Shown here one piece after another: positions 8,409 to 16,202 of a stretch of 64,000 bases of DNA. Position 1 is the stretch's first letter. Each line of letters begins with the position of its first letter. This stretch comes from Streptomyces sp. HB132 (lineage in GTDB: Bacteria > Actinomycetota > Actinomycetes > Streptomycetales > Streptomycetaceae). The notes beneath the pieces are model-generated. The model worked only from the letters and a program-made list of their open reading frames with translations. It was not told where the DNA came from and did no database searches. The stretch is from the NCBI RefSeq assembly GCF_016909575.1, contig NZ_JAFBGA010000008.1, positions 248,001-312,000 of the forward strand. The letters run 5' to 3'. The translations under genes were made by a program, and so were the position numbers.

Positions 8409-8639
8409 TCAGTGCGGCTTCCACCTGAGTTTGCCGCCCCCGACCCATCGGACGGCGGCCGGGTCGTCGAGGTCGTGTACCGGAATGCCCGCCGTCGCGG
8501 CGGCGATCAGCACGTCCGTCATGGCGGTCGCGCTCCCGATGACCTCTCCGTCGATCTCGACGATGCGGAACGGCGGATCCCCGGGCTGGACGGGCAGGAC
8601 CGTGATCCGTGGGGCCGAGGTGTGCGGACGTTCAGTCAT
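8409..8639 (-). CDS. Small conserved actinomycete protein, function unknown
   Basis: A 76-residue product (MTERPHTSAPRITVLPVQPG at the N-terminus, then FRIVEIDGEVIGSATAMTDV and VHDLDDPAAVRWVGGGKLRW). Third-position GC is high and the pattern resembles small acidic proteins common in Streptomyces. GGAAG lies about eight bases before the ATG. There is no membrane segment, signal or known domain. It is convergent with the ferredoxin gene and divergent from the riboswitch-controlled gene. I do not assign a function. Confidence 0.65.
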   Translation of the reverse strand: MTERPHTSAPRITVLPVQPGDPPFRIVEIDGEVIGSATAMTDVLIAAATAGIPVHDLDDPAAVRWVGGGKLRWKPH

Positions 8640-8977
8640 GGGCGGATCGCTTCCACGCCGCCGCTCGAGGTATGCCCAGCGGCAACATCCATGAGCCATA
8701 TGACCGATTTGCAATGTTTTTTGGAATTTAATCCCGTAATCCATAAAAGGCCATTTCGTGTGACCTGGACCCCTTCGCGTGGGAGCAAAACACCCGAATC
8801 GGACTCCGTGACCAGCGTCACTTCATGGGCTCCGGACGTGAGAGTCCGCCGGTCGGTTCCCTTGCGTGCCAAGAGGAGCGGGTGGCGTGATGTGCGGTGG
8901 ATTACATGAATTCCGTTCAATGGATCTTGCGAATGAATTGTGATCACCGGATCAGGCTTGTTCCTTTCCCTATTTCT
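8640..8977. other. AT-rich upstream region of the riboswitch gene
   Basis: No gene is supported. About 300 bases have clearly lower GC than the neighbours, including TTTTTTGGAATTTAAT near 8716-8735, and are probably promoter DNA for the riboswitch transcript and for the small minus-strand gene. A perfect palindrome GTGATCAC lies around 8939-8946, about 35 bases before the aptamer; it may be an operator but is short. No start codon with coding character was found on either strand. Confidence 0.5.
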
Positions 8978-9170
8978 CGCCTACGGTCACCATCATTCCG
9001 GGCGGAACGCCGAATCCTGCCGCCGTCCGGTTACCCGACCACTTCTCGTACGGCAGGAGCGGGGGACCCAAGTAAGCGCCGACCCGTTTTCCGGGGCGGC
9101 TCGGGGTGAAGTCGCATTCGTGTGCGGCCGAGCATCTCCAGCTCGAACCCGACAGCTCACTTCGCAGGCG
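8978..9170 (+). promoter_or_regulatory. Cyclic di-AMP riboswitch (ydaO/yuaA class)
   Basis: The conserved ydaO core is readable in order: GCCGAATCCTGCC (9009-9021), GGCAGGAGCGGGGGACCCAA (9052-9071), GGGGTGAAG (9103-9111), CGAACCCGACAGCTCAC (9144-9160). The outer P1 helix can form between CGCCTACG (8978-8985) and CGCAGGCG (9163-9170); CCTGCC pairs with GGCAGG. This class binds c-di-AMP and in streptomycetes precedes cell-wall hydrolase genes (rpfA and SLT/LysM genes), switching them off when ligand is bound. Here it ends two bases before the ribosome-binding site GGAGAGGA of the downstream gene, so control of termination or of initiation are both possible. Confidence 0.93.
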
Positions 9171-9187
9171 GCGGAGAGGAATTCAGC

Positions 9188-10042
9188 ATGCCCGAAAACG
9201 GTAAGAACCGTCGTTTCAGGACCAGTTCACTCACCCGCGGCATCATCGCCGTGAGCACGGGCGGAGCCGCCCTGGCCCTCCCCGTCATCGGTGCGACCAG
9301 CGCCTTCGCCGCCCCGGCCCAGCCGGTCGCCGTCGAAAAGGCTGTGACATCGACTCCCGCTGCCGGCAAGGGAATTGCCGCGCAGAAGTCCGAGTCCGCG
9401 AGCTATTCCGTGGTCTTGGGTGACACCCTCGCCAAGATCGCACGCGAGCATTCCGTCAGCGGTGGCTGGAAGGCCCTGTACGAGGACAACCAGAAGGTCG
9501 TCGGTGGAAACCCGGACCTGATTCACCCCGGTCTGAAGCTGACGATCGGCGCCAAGGCCGAGAAGTCGGCGGACAAGGCTGAATCCAAGGCCTCCGCCTC
9601 GTCCGACCGTGCCGAGGAAGGCGCTGACCGCGCCGACCGTTCGGAGCGCACGAGCACCTCCGTCGCCTCGGAGGGTGCGCCTGCCGCCGAAGCCGCTCCG
9701 GCCGCCGAGCCGGCCGCGTACACGGACGACCTCGACGGCTGGATCAAGGAGTCGCTCGCCGTCATGGCCGAGAACGGCATCCCCGGCTCGTACGACGGCA
9801 TCCACCGCAACATCATCCGCGAGTCCGGCGGTAACCCGCAGGCCATCAACAACTGGGACTCGAACGCCGCTGCGGGTATCCCGTCGAAGGGCCTGCTGCA
9901 GGTCATCGACCCGACCTTCGAGGCGTACCACGTGCCCGGTACCTCGACGGACAGCTACGACCCGGTCGCCAACATCACGGCCGCGTGCAACTACGCCGCC
10001 GACAAGTACGGCTCGATCGACAACGTCTTCAGTGCCTACTGA
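9188..10042 (+). CDS. Secreted LysM + SLT-type lytic transglycosylase
   Basis: Exported peptidoglycan hydrolase of 284 residues. Order: signal peptide ending near AFA-APAQ (about residue 42), a LysM peptidoglycan-binding domain (YSVVLGDTLAKIAREHSVSG ... LIHPGLKLTI, about 77-118), a charged Ala/Glu/Ser-rich linker (KSADKAESKASASSDRAEEG...), and a C-terminal transglycosylase domain (about 190-284) with the catalytic Glu in IIRESGGNP near 212 and GIPSKGLLQVIDPTF. This is the arrangement of the streptomycete SwlA-type cell-wall-lytic proteins, which are linked to spore germination and dormancy. ATG follows GGAGAGGAATTCAGC. It is governed by the c-di-AMP riboswitch just upstream and closed by a strong terminator. 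Confidence 0.92.
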   Translation: MPENGKNRRFRTSSLTRGIIAVSTGGAALALPVIGATSAFAAPAQPVAVEKAVTSTPAAGKGIAAQKSESASYSVVLGDTLAKIAREHSVSGGWKALYEDNQKVVGGNPDLIHPGLKLTIGAKAEKSADKAESKASASSDRAEEGADRADRSERTSTSVASEGAPAAEAAPAAEPAAYTDDLDGWIKESLAVMAENGIPGSYDGIHRNIIRESGGNPQAINNWDSNAAAGIPSKGLLQVIDPTFEAYHVPGTSTDSYDPVANITAACNYAADKYGSIDNVFSAY

Positions 10043-10097
10043 GTCCTTGCCGAGGCGGAACCGCTGACGCACGGACGTGTGGTGGAGGGACAGGACT

Positions 10098-10137
10098 GAC
10101 GGGTGGTGCGGGTTCGGCGGAACCCGCACCACCCGTC
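10098..10137 (+). terminator. Strong terminator of the transglycosylase gene
   Basis: A perfect 17-base stem, GACGGGTGGTGCGGGTT (10098-10114) with its complement (10121-10137), and a six-base loop CGGCGG. No long T-run follows, as is common in high-GC actinomycetes. It lies 55 bases after the stop codon. Confidence 0.88.
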
Positions 10138-10267
10138 GTTCGTGTTCGGGCGCACCGGTGCCCGACGGCCGGCGGCCCGCGTGTCACGTCGGCTGTCAGC
10201 CCGACGACAGGCCCGGTGGAGCCGGGGTGACTGGTCTCGTACAGGTTCGTCGTCCATACTGCCCGCC

Positions 10268-10858
10268 GTGGAGCAGCGCATAGATTCGAAGACCAAGCCA
10301 GAGTTCGCCGCGGGGACAGACCCGGCGTACATCCCCGGCCTGACGGCCCCTGCCCCCGCGCGGACGGGGGCGGAAGCGGAGAAGGAGGCGCCCGAGGAGC
10401 CCCCGGAGGCCGAGGTCGTGGACGCCGTCGCGGAGGAGGCGGCCGAGGAGGTCGTGGACGATCCGACCGCCGCCGGGGCGGCCCCTGACGGCGAAGCGCT
10501 GCCGGACGGCGGCGGAGCTCCTGACAGCGCGCGTGCCCGGGAGGGCCAGACGCCGGCCGAGGGCGCCGACAAGAAGGACGGCCCCGTCTTCGAGGTCAGC
10601 GACCGGCGCGGATCCATCAGCGTGGACGCCGAGGGCGTCCGCTTCCGGCTCGACGACCAGCAGGCGGACTTCGACTGGGCCGAGATCGGCGCGGTCGAGG
10701 TGAAGACCGGCCGCTTCGGACGCCGATTCACCGTGACGGTCCACCTGTCGAGCCGCCGGTGGTTCAACGCCGAGGTCGAGGCAGGCGCCCGAAGCGATCT
10801 GAAGACGTGGACGGCGGAGCTCGACGAGGCGCTGGACGCCTACTTCGAAGAGGCCTGA
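10268..10858 (+). CDS. Conserved hypothetical protein with acidic linker
   Basis: A 196-residue protein, no signal peptide or membrane helix. Residues about 20-100 are an acidic, Ala/Glu/Pro-rich low-complexity region; the C-terminal 90 residues form a compact domain (ISVDAEGVRFRLDDQQADFD, WAEIGAVEVKTGRFGRRFTV, WFNAEVEAGARSDLKTWTAE) with alternating strands that look like a small PH-like or beta-barrel fold plus a final helix. GTG is chosen as the first codon of the conserved part. CATACT lies just upstream, so the message may be leaderless. I do not recognise a characterised family. Confidence 0.7.
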   Translation: MEQRIDSKTKPEFAAGTDPAYIPGLTAPAPARTGAEAEKEAPEEPPEAEVVDAVAEEAAEEVVDDPTAAGAAPDGEALPDGGGAPDSARAREGQTPAEGADKKDGPVFEVSDRRGSISVDAEGVRFRLDDQQADFDWAEIGAVEVKTGRFGRRFTVTVHLSSRRWFNAEVEAGARSDLKTWTAELDEALDAYFEEA

Positions 10859-10873
10859 CCCACGGTCGGAGGT

Positions 10874-10904
10874 GCGTACCGGGCTGCTCGCCGGCCCGGT
10901 ACGC
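10874..10904. terminator. Bidirectional terminator between convergent genes
   Basis: GCGTACCGGGC (10874-10884) and its exact complement (10894-10904) enclose a nine-base loop. It sits between the 3' ends of the hypothetical gene and the SIS gene, 15 to 18 bases from each stop codon, and can serve both. Confidence 0.8.
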
Positions 10905-10921
10905 GGCATGCGCTGACGGCT

Positions 10922-11815
10922 TCAGGCCCCGGCCGCCGTGCCCAGCACCACCGACCGCGTCAGGTGGCGCGGCAGATCGGGGTCGAGGCCACGGACCGCC
11001 GCGCGGGCGATCGCCAGCCGCTGGACCCTGACCAGATCGGCCAGCGGGTCCAATCCGCTCTCCACCCAGCGGGCGCCGGTCTCCCGCACCTGCTCCAGCA
11101 GCCCCTCCGGAGCGGTGCCGAACATCCACGTCGCGGTGCCGGCCGTGGCGATACTGATGGGGCCGTGGCGGTACTCCATCGCCGGGTACGACTCCGTCCA
11201 GGACAGGGACGCCTCCTTCATCTTGAGCGCCGCCTCGTTGGCGACGCCCACCGTCCAGCCCCGCCCCAGGAAGCTGAACTGGGTGCATTCCAGGAGGCCT
11301 TCGGGCAGCGGCTCCGCCAGAGCGGTCTCGGCGTCCCGGACGACCTGCTCGGTGTGCAGACCGAGATGGGCGCGGAGCAGGGTCAGCGCGGTGGTCGCGA
11401 ACCTCGTCTGGACCACGGACCGCTCGTCGGCGAAGTCGAGCACGACCACCTCGTCGGCGGCGGCCATCACCGGAGTCCGCGGGTCGGCGGTCACCGCGAC
11501 CGTCCGGGTGGTACCCCGCAGCCGGGTCACCAGGTCGAGCACCTCGGTCGTCGTCCCCGAACGCGTCAGCGCGACGACGCGGTCGTAGGTGCGTCCGAAG
11601 GGGAACTCCGAGGCGGCGTACGCGTCCGACTCACCCTGCCCGGAGGCCTCGCGGAGCGAGGCGTACGCCTGGGCCATGTAATACGACGTCCCGCAGCCCA
11701 CGACGGCGATGCGCTCACCGGTGGCGGGCAGAGCCGCCTTCCGGTCGGCGGCGACCTCCGCGGCGCGGCGCCAGCACTCCGGCTGGCTTGCTGTCTCGGT
11801 CTCGACATGGGACAT
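10922..11815 (-). CDS. SIS-domain sugar isomerase / AgaS-like aldose-ketose isomerase
   Basis: Cytoplasmic protein of 297 residues with two SIS (phosphosugar-binding) domains. Domain one has VVGCGTSYYMAQAYA and LTRSGTTTEVLDLV, the Ser/Thr-rich phosphate loops; domain two has FLGRGWTVGVANEAALKMKE and the MEYRHGPISI segment conserved in the isomerase half of glucosamine-6-phosphate synthase. The glutaminase half is absent, so it most likely isomerises or deaminates an amino-sugar phosphate. ATG start. A large palindrome 80 bases upstream suggests sugar-responsive repression, typically by a DeoR- or GntR-type factor; no regulator gene lies next to it. Confidence 0.85.
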   Translation of the reverse strand: MSHVETETASQPECWRRAAEVAADRKAALPATGERIAVVGCGTSYYMAQAYASLREASGQGESDAYAASEFPFGRTYDRVVALTRSGTTTEVLDLVTRLRGTTRTVAVTADPRTPVMAAADEVVVLDFADERSVVQTRFATTALTLLRAHLGLHTEQVVRDAETALAEPLPEGLLECTQFSFLGRGWTVGVANEAALKMKEASLSWTESYPAMEYRHGPISIATAGTATWMFGTAPEGLLEQVRETGARWVESGLDPLADLVRVQRLAIARAAVRGLDPDLPRHLTRSVVLGTAAGA

Positions 11816-11898
11816 GTCCGCACTCCGCTTCCGCTGCTGCTCGCACCCGGTGGGGTGGGGTGGGTGAAATCGATGCGGGCGTGGTCAATTCTGGCCCG

Positions 11899-11938
11899 CT
11901 TGCTCGATTCTGCATGTTACATGGGTCAAACGAGCAAG
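11899..11938. promoter_or_regulatory. Nested palindromic operator upstream of the SIS gene
   Basis: CTTGCTCG (11899-11906) is inverted exactly as CGAGCAAG (11931-11938), and between them lies a second palindrome CATGT-T-ACATG (11913-11923), nearly centred. On the minus strand this contains TTGACC, a good -35 element, so a bound protein would block the SIS promoter. The sequence continues as AACAAGCAATC, a partial direct repeat of the arm. The binding protein is not known. Confidence 0.6.
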
Positions 11939-12238
11939 AACAAGCAATCGGCTAGCGTCTTCATGATCCGTTTAGCGGCTGTTTTCAGCCATACCCGGTG
12001 GGTAGTTGGCCCGATCCGGTTCCGTCGCCCCCGTGCGGGTATCGATGGTGCGACGCGAACTCGATGACCGGTATATCGCCCATGCCCCAAAAATCCCCCG
12101 TGCGGACGATCTACGGCAACCCCGGACGGTCACCGGCGCGCACCGTGCGCTTCGGAGCAGGGGCGATTTCACGTCATCACGCCGACACGTTGACCGAGTT
12201 CGAACGCGCGACCGGACCGTGGTCGGCATAATCACCAC
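11939..12238 (+). promoter_or_regulatory. Gene-free gap ending in a leaderless promoter for the hydrolase gene
   Basis: No convincing gene in this 300-base gap. At its end CATAAT (12227-12232) lies seven bases before the ATG of the metallo-hydrolase with no ribosome-binding site between, the usual arrangement of a leaderless streptomycete promoter. TTGACC at 12190-12195 is too far away (31 bases) to be its -35 element. The rest is ordinary GC-rich DNA with a short AT-rich patch near 11970-12000. Confidence 0.45.
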
Positions 12239-13231
12239 ATGTCGATCACGGTTGGGGATGTCGTGGACCTCGGCAGGGGCCTGTACGCATGGCTCCCGCC
12301 GAAGCGGGGCTGGGGGCTGGCCAACTGCGGGCTGCTCGTCTCCTCGCGCGGCGCGCTGTGGATCGACACCCCCTACGATCCTTTCCTGGCCGGTCAGTTC
12401 CTGGCGGAGAGCCAGAAGCGGCTGCCCGACGGGGTGGACATCGACCGGGTGATCGTCACCCACGCCAACGGGGACCACTTCTGGGGTGCGGGAGTGCTTC
12501 CGGGCGCGGAGATCATCGCGACCCGGGAGGCGCGGGAGCACATCCACTACGACCCCACCCCGCAGCAGCAGCACGCCCTGGTGGCCGGAAGTGATCCGTC
12601 CACACCCCTCGGGGCCTATCTCGGCCGCCACTTCGGAGCCTTCGACTGGTCGACCACCGAGGAAGTGCGGCCGAGCACCTACTTCAGCGGTGAGCTCGAA
12701 CTCACCCTGGGGGAGTACACGGTCCAGTTGTCGTCGCTGCCTCCCGCGCACACAGGGGGTGACCTGATCGTCCATCTCCCCGCTCAACGCGCGGTGTTCA
12801 GCGGGGACGTCATCTTCTCCTCCACCCCTCAGCAGCCCGGTGACCACCCGGTGCACTGGGCGGGCCCCCTGAGCAACGTCATCGAGGCATGCGAACGCGT
12901 CCTGGCCACCGGAGCCGAGGTGATCGTGCCAGGGCACGGACCGGTGCTCGACCCGGCCGGAGTGCGGGAGCACATGGGCTACCTCGCGTACGTACGCGAA
13001 CGGGCCCACGCCCTGCACGCGGCGGGGGTACCCGCCGTCGAGGCGGCCCGCCGGGTGATCGGTGAGGCCCGTTACCCGGCTCTCGGCCTGCCGGAGCGGC
13101 TCGTGGTGACCATCGGAAGCGAATACCGACATCTCGACGGCTCCGGACTCCCCGGTGTCCTGGAGGTGATGGCCGACGTGGCCGCGGTCGCCCACGAGAC
13201 CGACGCGTCTTGTGCCGGCGGGCCGGCGTGA
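12239..13231 (+). CDS. Metallo-beta-lactamase-fold hydrolase
   Basis: A 330-residue MBL-fold protein. The metal-binding loop reads VIVTHANGDHFWG (about 71-83): first His, Asp and last His of HxHxDH are present but the second His is Asn. Further ligands are plausible at PPAHTGGDLIVH (His), VFSGDVIF (bridging Asp) and VIVPGHGPVL (His). HANGDH variants are known in oxidoreductase-type and SoxH-like hydrolases, so a mononuclear or altered metal site is expected. After the core, about 80 C-terminal residues contain a helical segment (YVRERAHALHAAGVPAVEAA). No signal peptide. Substrate cannot be told. Probably leaderless. Confidence 0.82.
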   Translation: MSITVGDVVDLGRGLYAWLPPKRGWGLANCGLLVSSRGALWIDTPYDPFLAGQFLAESQKRLPDGVDIDRVIVTHANGDHFWGAGVLPGAEIIATREAREHIHYDPTPQQQHALVAGSDPSTPLGAYLGRHFGAFDWSTTEEVRPSTYFSGELELTLGEYTVQLSSLPPAHTGGDLIVHLPAQRAVFSGDVIFSSTPQQPGDHPVHWAGPLSNVIEACERVLATGAEVIVPGHGPVLDPAGVREHMGYLAYVRERAHALHAAGVPAVEAARRVIGEARYPALGLPERLVVTIGSEYRHLDGSGLPGVLEVMADVAAVAHETDASCAGGPA

Positions 13232-13332
13232 CAGCCCACCGAGGCGGCGGCCGGGCGTCCCGCCGGTGCCGGACATCCCGTCGCGCGGTGGGCCGACGAC
13301 CGTTCCCGACAACAGAGACGCGGTGAATCGAG

Positions 13333-14841
13333 ATGGCATGGATCGTGGCGCTGATCGCCGTCGTCGTGGCTGTGTGGTCGTCCGCCCGCACCTTTCAGGC
13401 CGAACGGGAGGCGTACGGCGCGTCCGCCCGCACCGAGCTGGCCGAACGTCAGGCCAAGGCGGCCAAGGCCCGCATGCTCGCCCTCACCGAGGAGATCCGC
13501 CAGCTCGCCCGGGTGCGGATACCCGCCGTGGCCACGGCACTCTCCCACCGGGCCGCACCGGTTCCCGGACTCAAGGAGGCCGCCGGGATCGACGGTGACG
13601 CGGCTCGCCTGCTGGCCGAGGCCGTGGAGGCCGCGCGCACGGCGGTCCTGGAGGAACGCGGACGTGTCGACGCGGCAGCGCGCTCGGCCATGCGCGGCAG
13701 CTCCGCGAAGATCCAGTCGCTGCTCAACCAGTCGCAGCACCTGCTGCACGAGCTCCAGCACGAGTACGACGACCCGCGGATCCTCCAGCTGGACTTCCGC
13801 AACGAACTCGCGATGCGCCGCACCCAGGCCACGGCCGTGCTCTGCGACGCCTGGCCGGGACTCGCCCGGCAGAACTCCTCGCTCGTCGAGGTCGTGCTCG
13901 GTGCCCAGTCCCGGGTCGCGGGCTACGAGCGGATCAAGGTGGCCAACCACCTGCGCCAGGAGCGGCTCGCGCTGGTCGCCCGGGCCGCCGAACCCCTCGC
14001 GATCGCGCTCGCCGAGCTGCTGGCCAACGCCACGGCGTACTCGCACCCGGACACCGAGGTACCCGTCACGGTCCAGCAGACCGCGGGGCGGGGGGCCATG
14101 ATCCTGGTGGACGACGCCGGTATCGGCATGGACGACGACGCGCTGAAGCGGGCCCGCTCGCTGCTGTCAGGCCCCTCCGAGGTGCTGCTCACCGAGCTCG
14201 GTGACCCGCCGCAGACCGGCTTCGCCGTGGTGGGTCGGCTCATCGCGCGGTACGGCTTCAGCTGCCACATCGAGTCGTCGCCGTACGGGGGGATGCGCAC
14301 GATGCTGCGCATCCCTGCCCACCTGCTGACGGTGATTCACGACGACCGCACCCTGTCCGTGCTCGCGCCGAAGCCGGTGCTCGGGCGGGGGTCCGGCGCC
14401 GCGGCCGAGGATTCCCCGCCCGGCGGGTCACCCGAGGCCGTGGGAGCCCCGCCCGGGCCGGATTCGTCCGAACCCGCTTCGTCCGAACCCGCTTCGTCCG
14501 AACCCGCTTCGTCCGAACCCGCGGCACCCGCCGTGTCCTCCGCACCCGCCGGAGCCGACGCGCCCTCGCCCGCATCCGAACCCGCGTCCGCCGACGAGGG
14601 GCCGGTGCGTCCGGCAGGACTGCCCACCCGGCGCCGCAAAGCACGCAGGTCGGGCTCCCCGACGGAGCCGACGGCAAAGCGGCAGGCGGTCGAAGAGCCC
14701 CCGCTCCGTACGCCCGAGCAGGCCGGATCGGCCTGGGCCGCCCTGCAGGCGGGCACCCTCAGCGGCAGGCAGGCGCCCGCACCCACGGCGCCGGCCCCCT
14801 CAGCATCCCCATCGGACGACCAAGGAGACGACGAGACGTGA
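13333..14841 (+). CDS. cvnA: Conservon protein CvnA, membrane-anchored histidine-kinase-like protein
   Basis: First gene of a conservon, a GTPase-linked membrane signalling complex. The 502-residue protein begins with a membrane anchor (MAWIVALIAVVVAVWSSA), then a coiled-coil-like region, then an ATPase domain of the HATPase_c type: N-box LAELLANATAYSHP (about 227-240), G1 box VDDAGIGMDDD (about 259-269), and GFAVVGRLIARYG. A clear His-phosphorylation box is not visible, as usual for CvnA. The C-terminal 150 residues are disordered, Pro/Ser/Glu-rich, with four SSEPA repeats. The stop overlaps the cvnB start (GTGA), so A to B are coupled. Confidence 0.92.
   Translation: MAWIVALIAVVVAVWSSARTFQAEREAYGASARTELAERQAKAAKARMLALTEEIRQLARVRIPAVATALSHRAAPVPGLKEAAGIDGDAARLLAEAVEAARTAVLEERGRVDAAARSAMRGSSAKIQSLLNQSQHLLHELQHEYDDPRILQLDFRNELAMRRTQATAVLCDAWPGLARQNSSLVEVVLGAQSRVAGYERIKVANHLRQERLALVARAAEPLAIALAELLANATAYSHPDTEVPVTVQQTAGRGAMILVDDAGIGMDDDALKRARSLLSGPSEVLLTELGDPPQTGFAVVGRLIARYGFSCHIESSPYGGMRTMLRIPAHLLTVIHDDRTLSVLAPKPVLGRGSGAAAEDSPPGGSPEAVGAPPGPDSSEPASSEPASSEPASSEPAAPAVSSAPAGADAPSPASEPASADEGPVRPAGLPTRRRKARRSGSPTEPTAKRQAVEEPPLRTPEQAGSAWAALQAGTLSGRQAPAPTAPAPSASPSDDQGDDET
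14464..14523 (+). repeat. Four tandem 15-base repeats inside cvnA
   Basis: The unit TCGTCCGAACCCGCT occurs four times in phase, the last with one base changed, encoding SSEPA repeats in the disordered tail of CvnA. The copies are nearly identical in DNA, so copy number probably varies between strains by slippage. Confidence 0.9.
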
Positions 14842-15260
14842 GCACGACCCCCACCGCCGGTGATCTCGCCTGGGTGCTGACCCCCCTTCTGGAGCTGCCC
14901 GGAGTGCAGCACGCCGTGGTCGCCACCGGCGACGGGCTCGTCGAGGGCGCTTCGCCCGGGCTGGACCGTGCGTCCGCCGAACGCGTCGCCGCCATGACGG
15001 CAACCCTTCACGCGGCGTCCCGTGCCTTCACCACCGCCTTCACGGAGGCCGAGTCGCCGCGCCTGGCCCAGACGGTCGTGGAGTCCGACCTGGGCTTCGC
15101 AGTCGTCGTACCGGCCGGCCGGAACACCACTCTGGCCCTGTTCGCGGCCCCCGACGCGCACCTGGGGAACATCGCGTACCAGATGCAGGTGCAGGTCACC
15201 GCGCTGACCCGGGCCATGCACGCCCCCACCCGCCAACCGGACTCCGTCACCCGGCCATGA
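14838..15260 (+). CDS. cvnB: Conservon protein CvnB, roadblock/LC7 domain
   Basis: Roadblock/LC7 protein of 140 residues that acts with the small GTPase CvnD. Visible features: LAWVLTPLLELPGVQHAVVA, TGDGLVEGASPGLDRASAER, MTATLHAASRAF, ESDLGFAVVVPAGRNTTLAL and a final MQVQVTALTRAM helix, the standard order of the family. Both ends are coupled by four-base overlaps with cvnA and cvnC. Confidence 0.93.
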   Translation: MSTTPTAGDLAWVLTPLLELPGVQHAVVATGDGLVEGASPGLDRASAERVAAMTATLHAASRAFTTAFTEAESPRLAQTVVESDLGFAVVVPAGRNTTLALFAAPDAHLGNIAYQMQVQVTALTRAMHAPTRQPDSVTRP

Positions 15261-15610
15261 CCTCCGGCCCAGGGCGCCGCCTGATTCCCGCCTACCTGGT
15301 CACCGGTGGCCGTTCCACTCCCACCGGCCCCGCGCTCGACCGGCTCGCCGTGCTCATCCGCACGGACTCGGCCCTGCCGCCGGAAAGCGGTTCCGAGCAG
15401 CGCAGACTGTGTGAGCTCCTGGAGCCGGGAGCCCTCACCGTCGTCGAATGCGCCGCCCATCTGGACCTGCCGGTCAGCGCCACTGTCTTCCTCACCACGG
15501 ACCTCGTGGCCGCAGGACATCTGCACGCTCGACCACCGATCCCCAGCGCCGGTGAGATCGACCGGTCGCTCGTCGAGAGGCTCCTCGTTGGACTCCGCTC
15601 CCTCCACTGA
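15257..15610 (+). CDS. cvnC: Conservon protein CvnC (DUF742)
   Basis: DUF742 protein of 117 residues, the third conservon component, predicted to have a winged-helix shape. It shows the family wording RRLIPAYLVTGGR at the N-terminus, then RRLCELLEPGALTVVECAAH and LDLPVSATVFLTTDLVAAGHL. ATG overlaps the cvnB stop; the 3' end overlaps the proposed cvnD start by 23 bases. Confidence 0.93.
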   Translation: MTSGPGRRLIPAYLVTGGRSTPTGPALDRLAVLIRTDSALPPESGSEQRRLCELLEPGALTVVECAAHLDLPVSATVFLTTDLVAAGHLHARPPIPSAGEIDRSLVERLLVGLRSLH

Positions 15611-16202
15611 CCGGGGCGGCATCGGCTATCTGCCGAGTGCCGCCGAGACCCTGATGAAACTCGTCGTCACGGGTCCCTTCGGCGTGGGCAAGACGACCCT
15701 GATCCGCACCCTGTCGGAGATCCCGACCCTGCACACGGAAGAGGTGATGACGCAGTCCAGCGCCGGACTCGACGACACCGCCGGACTCCCGGAGAAGAAC
15801 ACGACCACGGTCGCCGTCGACTTCGGCAGGCTCACCGTCCAGGACGACCTGGTCCTCTACATGTTCGGGACCCCGGGCCAGGACCGGTTCCTCCCCCTCT
15901 GGGAGGACATAGCGCGCGGTGCGCTCGGCGCCCTCGTCATGATCGACACCCGTCGACTCGAGGACTCCTTCGCCGTCATGGACATGGTGGAGGAGCAGGG
16001 GCTCCCCTACGCCGTCGCCGTGAACCGCTTCCCCGACGCCCCCGCCCACGCGGACGAGGTCCTGCGCAAGCACCTCGACCTCGACCCCCGCACCCCGCTC
16101 GTGCAGTGCGACGCCCGCGAACGCCGTGGCGGCATCGACGCCCTGATCGCCCTCGCCGAGCACGCGCTGACCTCTCTGCCCACGTCCCAGGATTCGCCAT
16201 GA
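15588..16202 (+). CDS. cvnD: Conservon GTPase CvnD
   Basis: Ras-like small GTPase of 204 residues. P-loop GPFGVGKTT near residue 28, switch II FGTPGQDRF, and a specificity loop VNRFPDA where NKxD is modified, as in other CvnD proteins. In conservons it binds the CvnA-B-C complex at the membrane. The start is taken as TTG, giving LDSAPSTDRGG, preceded by GAGAGG eight bases upstream; an internal ATG at 15654 would shorten it but leaves little before the P-loop. It overlaps the following P450 by four bases (ATGA). Confidence 0.9.
   Translation: MDSAPSTDRGGIGYLPSAAETLMKLVVTGPFGVGKTTLIRTLSEIPTLHTEEVMTQSSAGLDDTAGLPEKNTTTVAVDFGRLTVQDDLVLYMFGTPGQDRFLPLWEDIARGALGALVMIDTRRLEDSFAVMDMVEEQGLPYAVAVNRFPDAPAHADEVLRKHLDLDPRTPLVQCDARERRGGIDALIALAEHALTSLPTSQDSP

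Noticed and set aside
8939..8946. GTGATCAC as a Crp site for the riboswitch gene
   Set aside because: The known Crp site has longer-spaced half-sites; an eight-base palindrome alone is not enough.
12190..12232. TTGACC and CATAAT as one promoter for the MBL gene
   Set aside because: The 31-base spacer is far from the usual 16-19.
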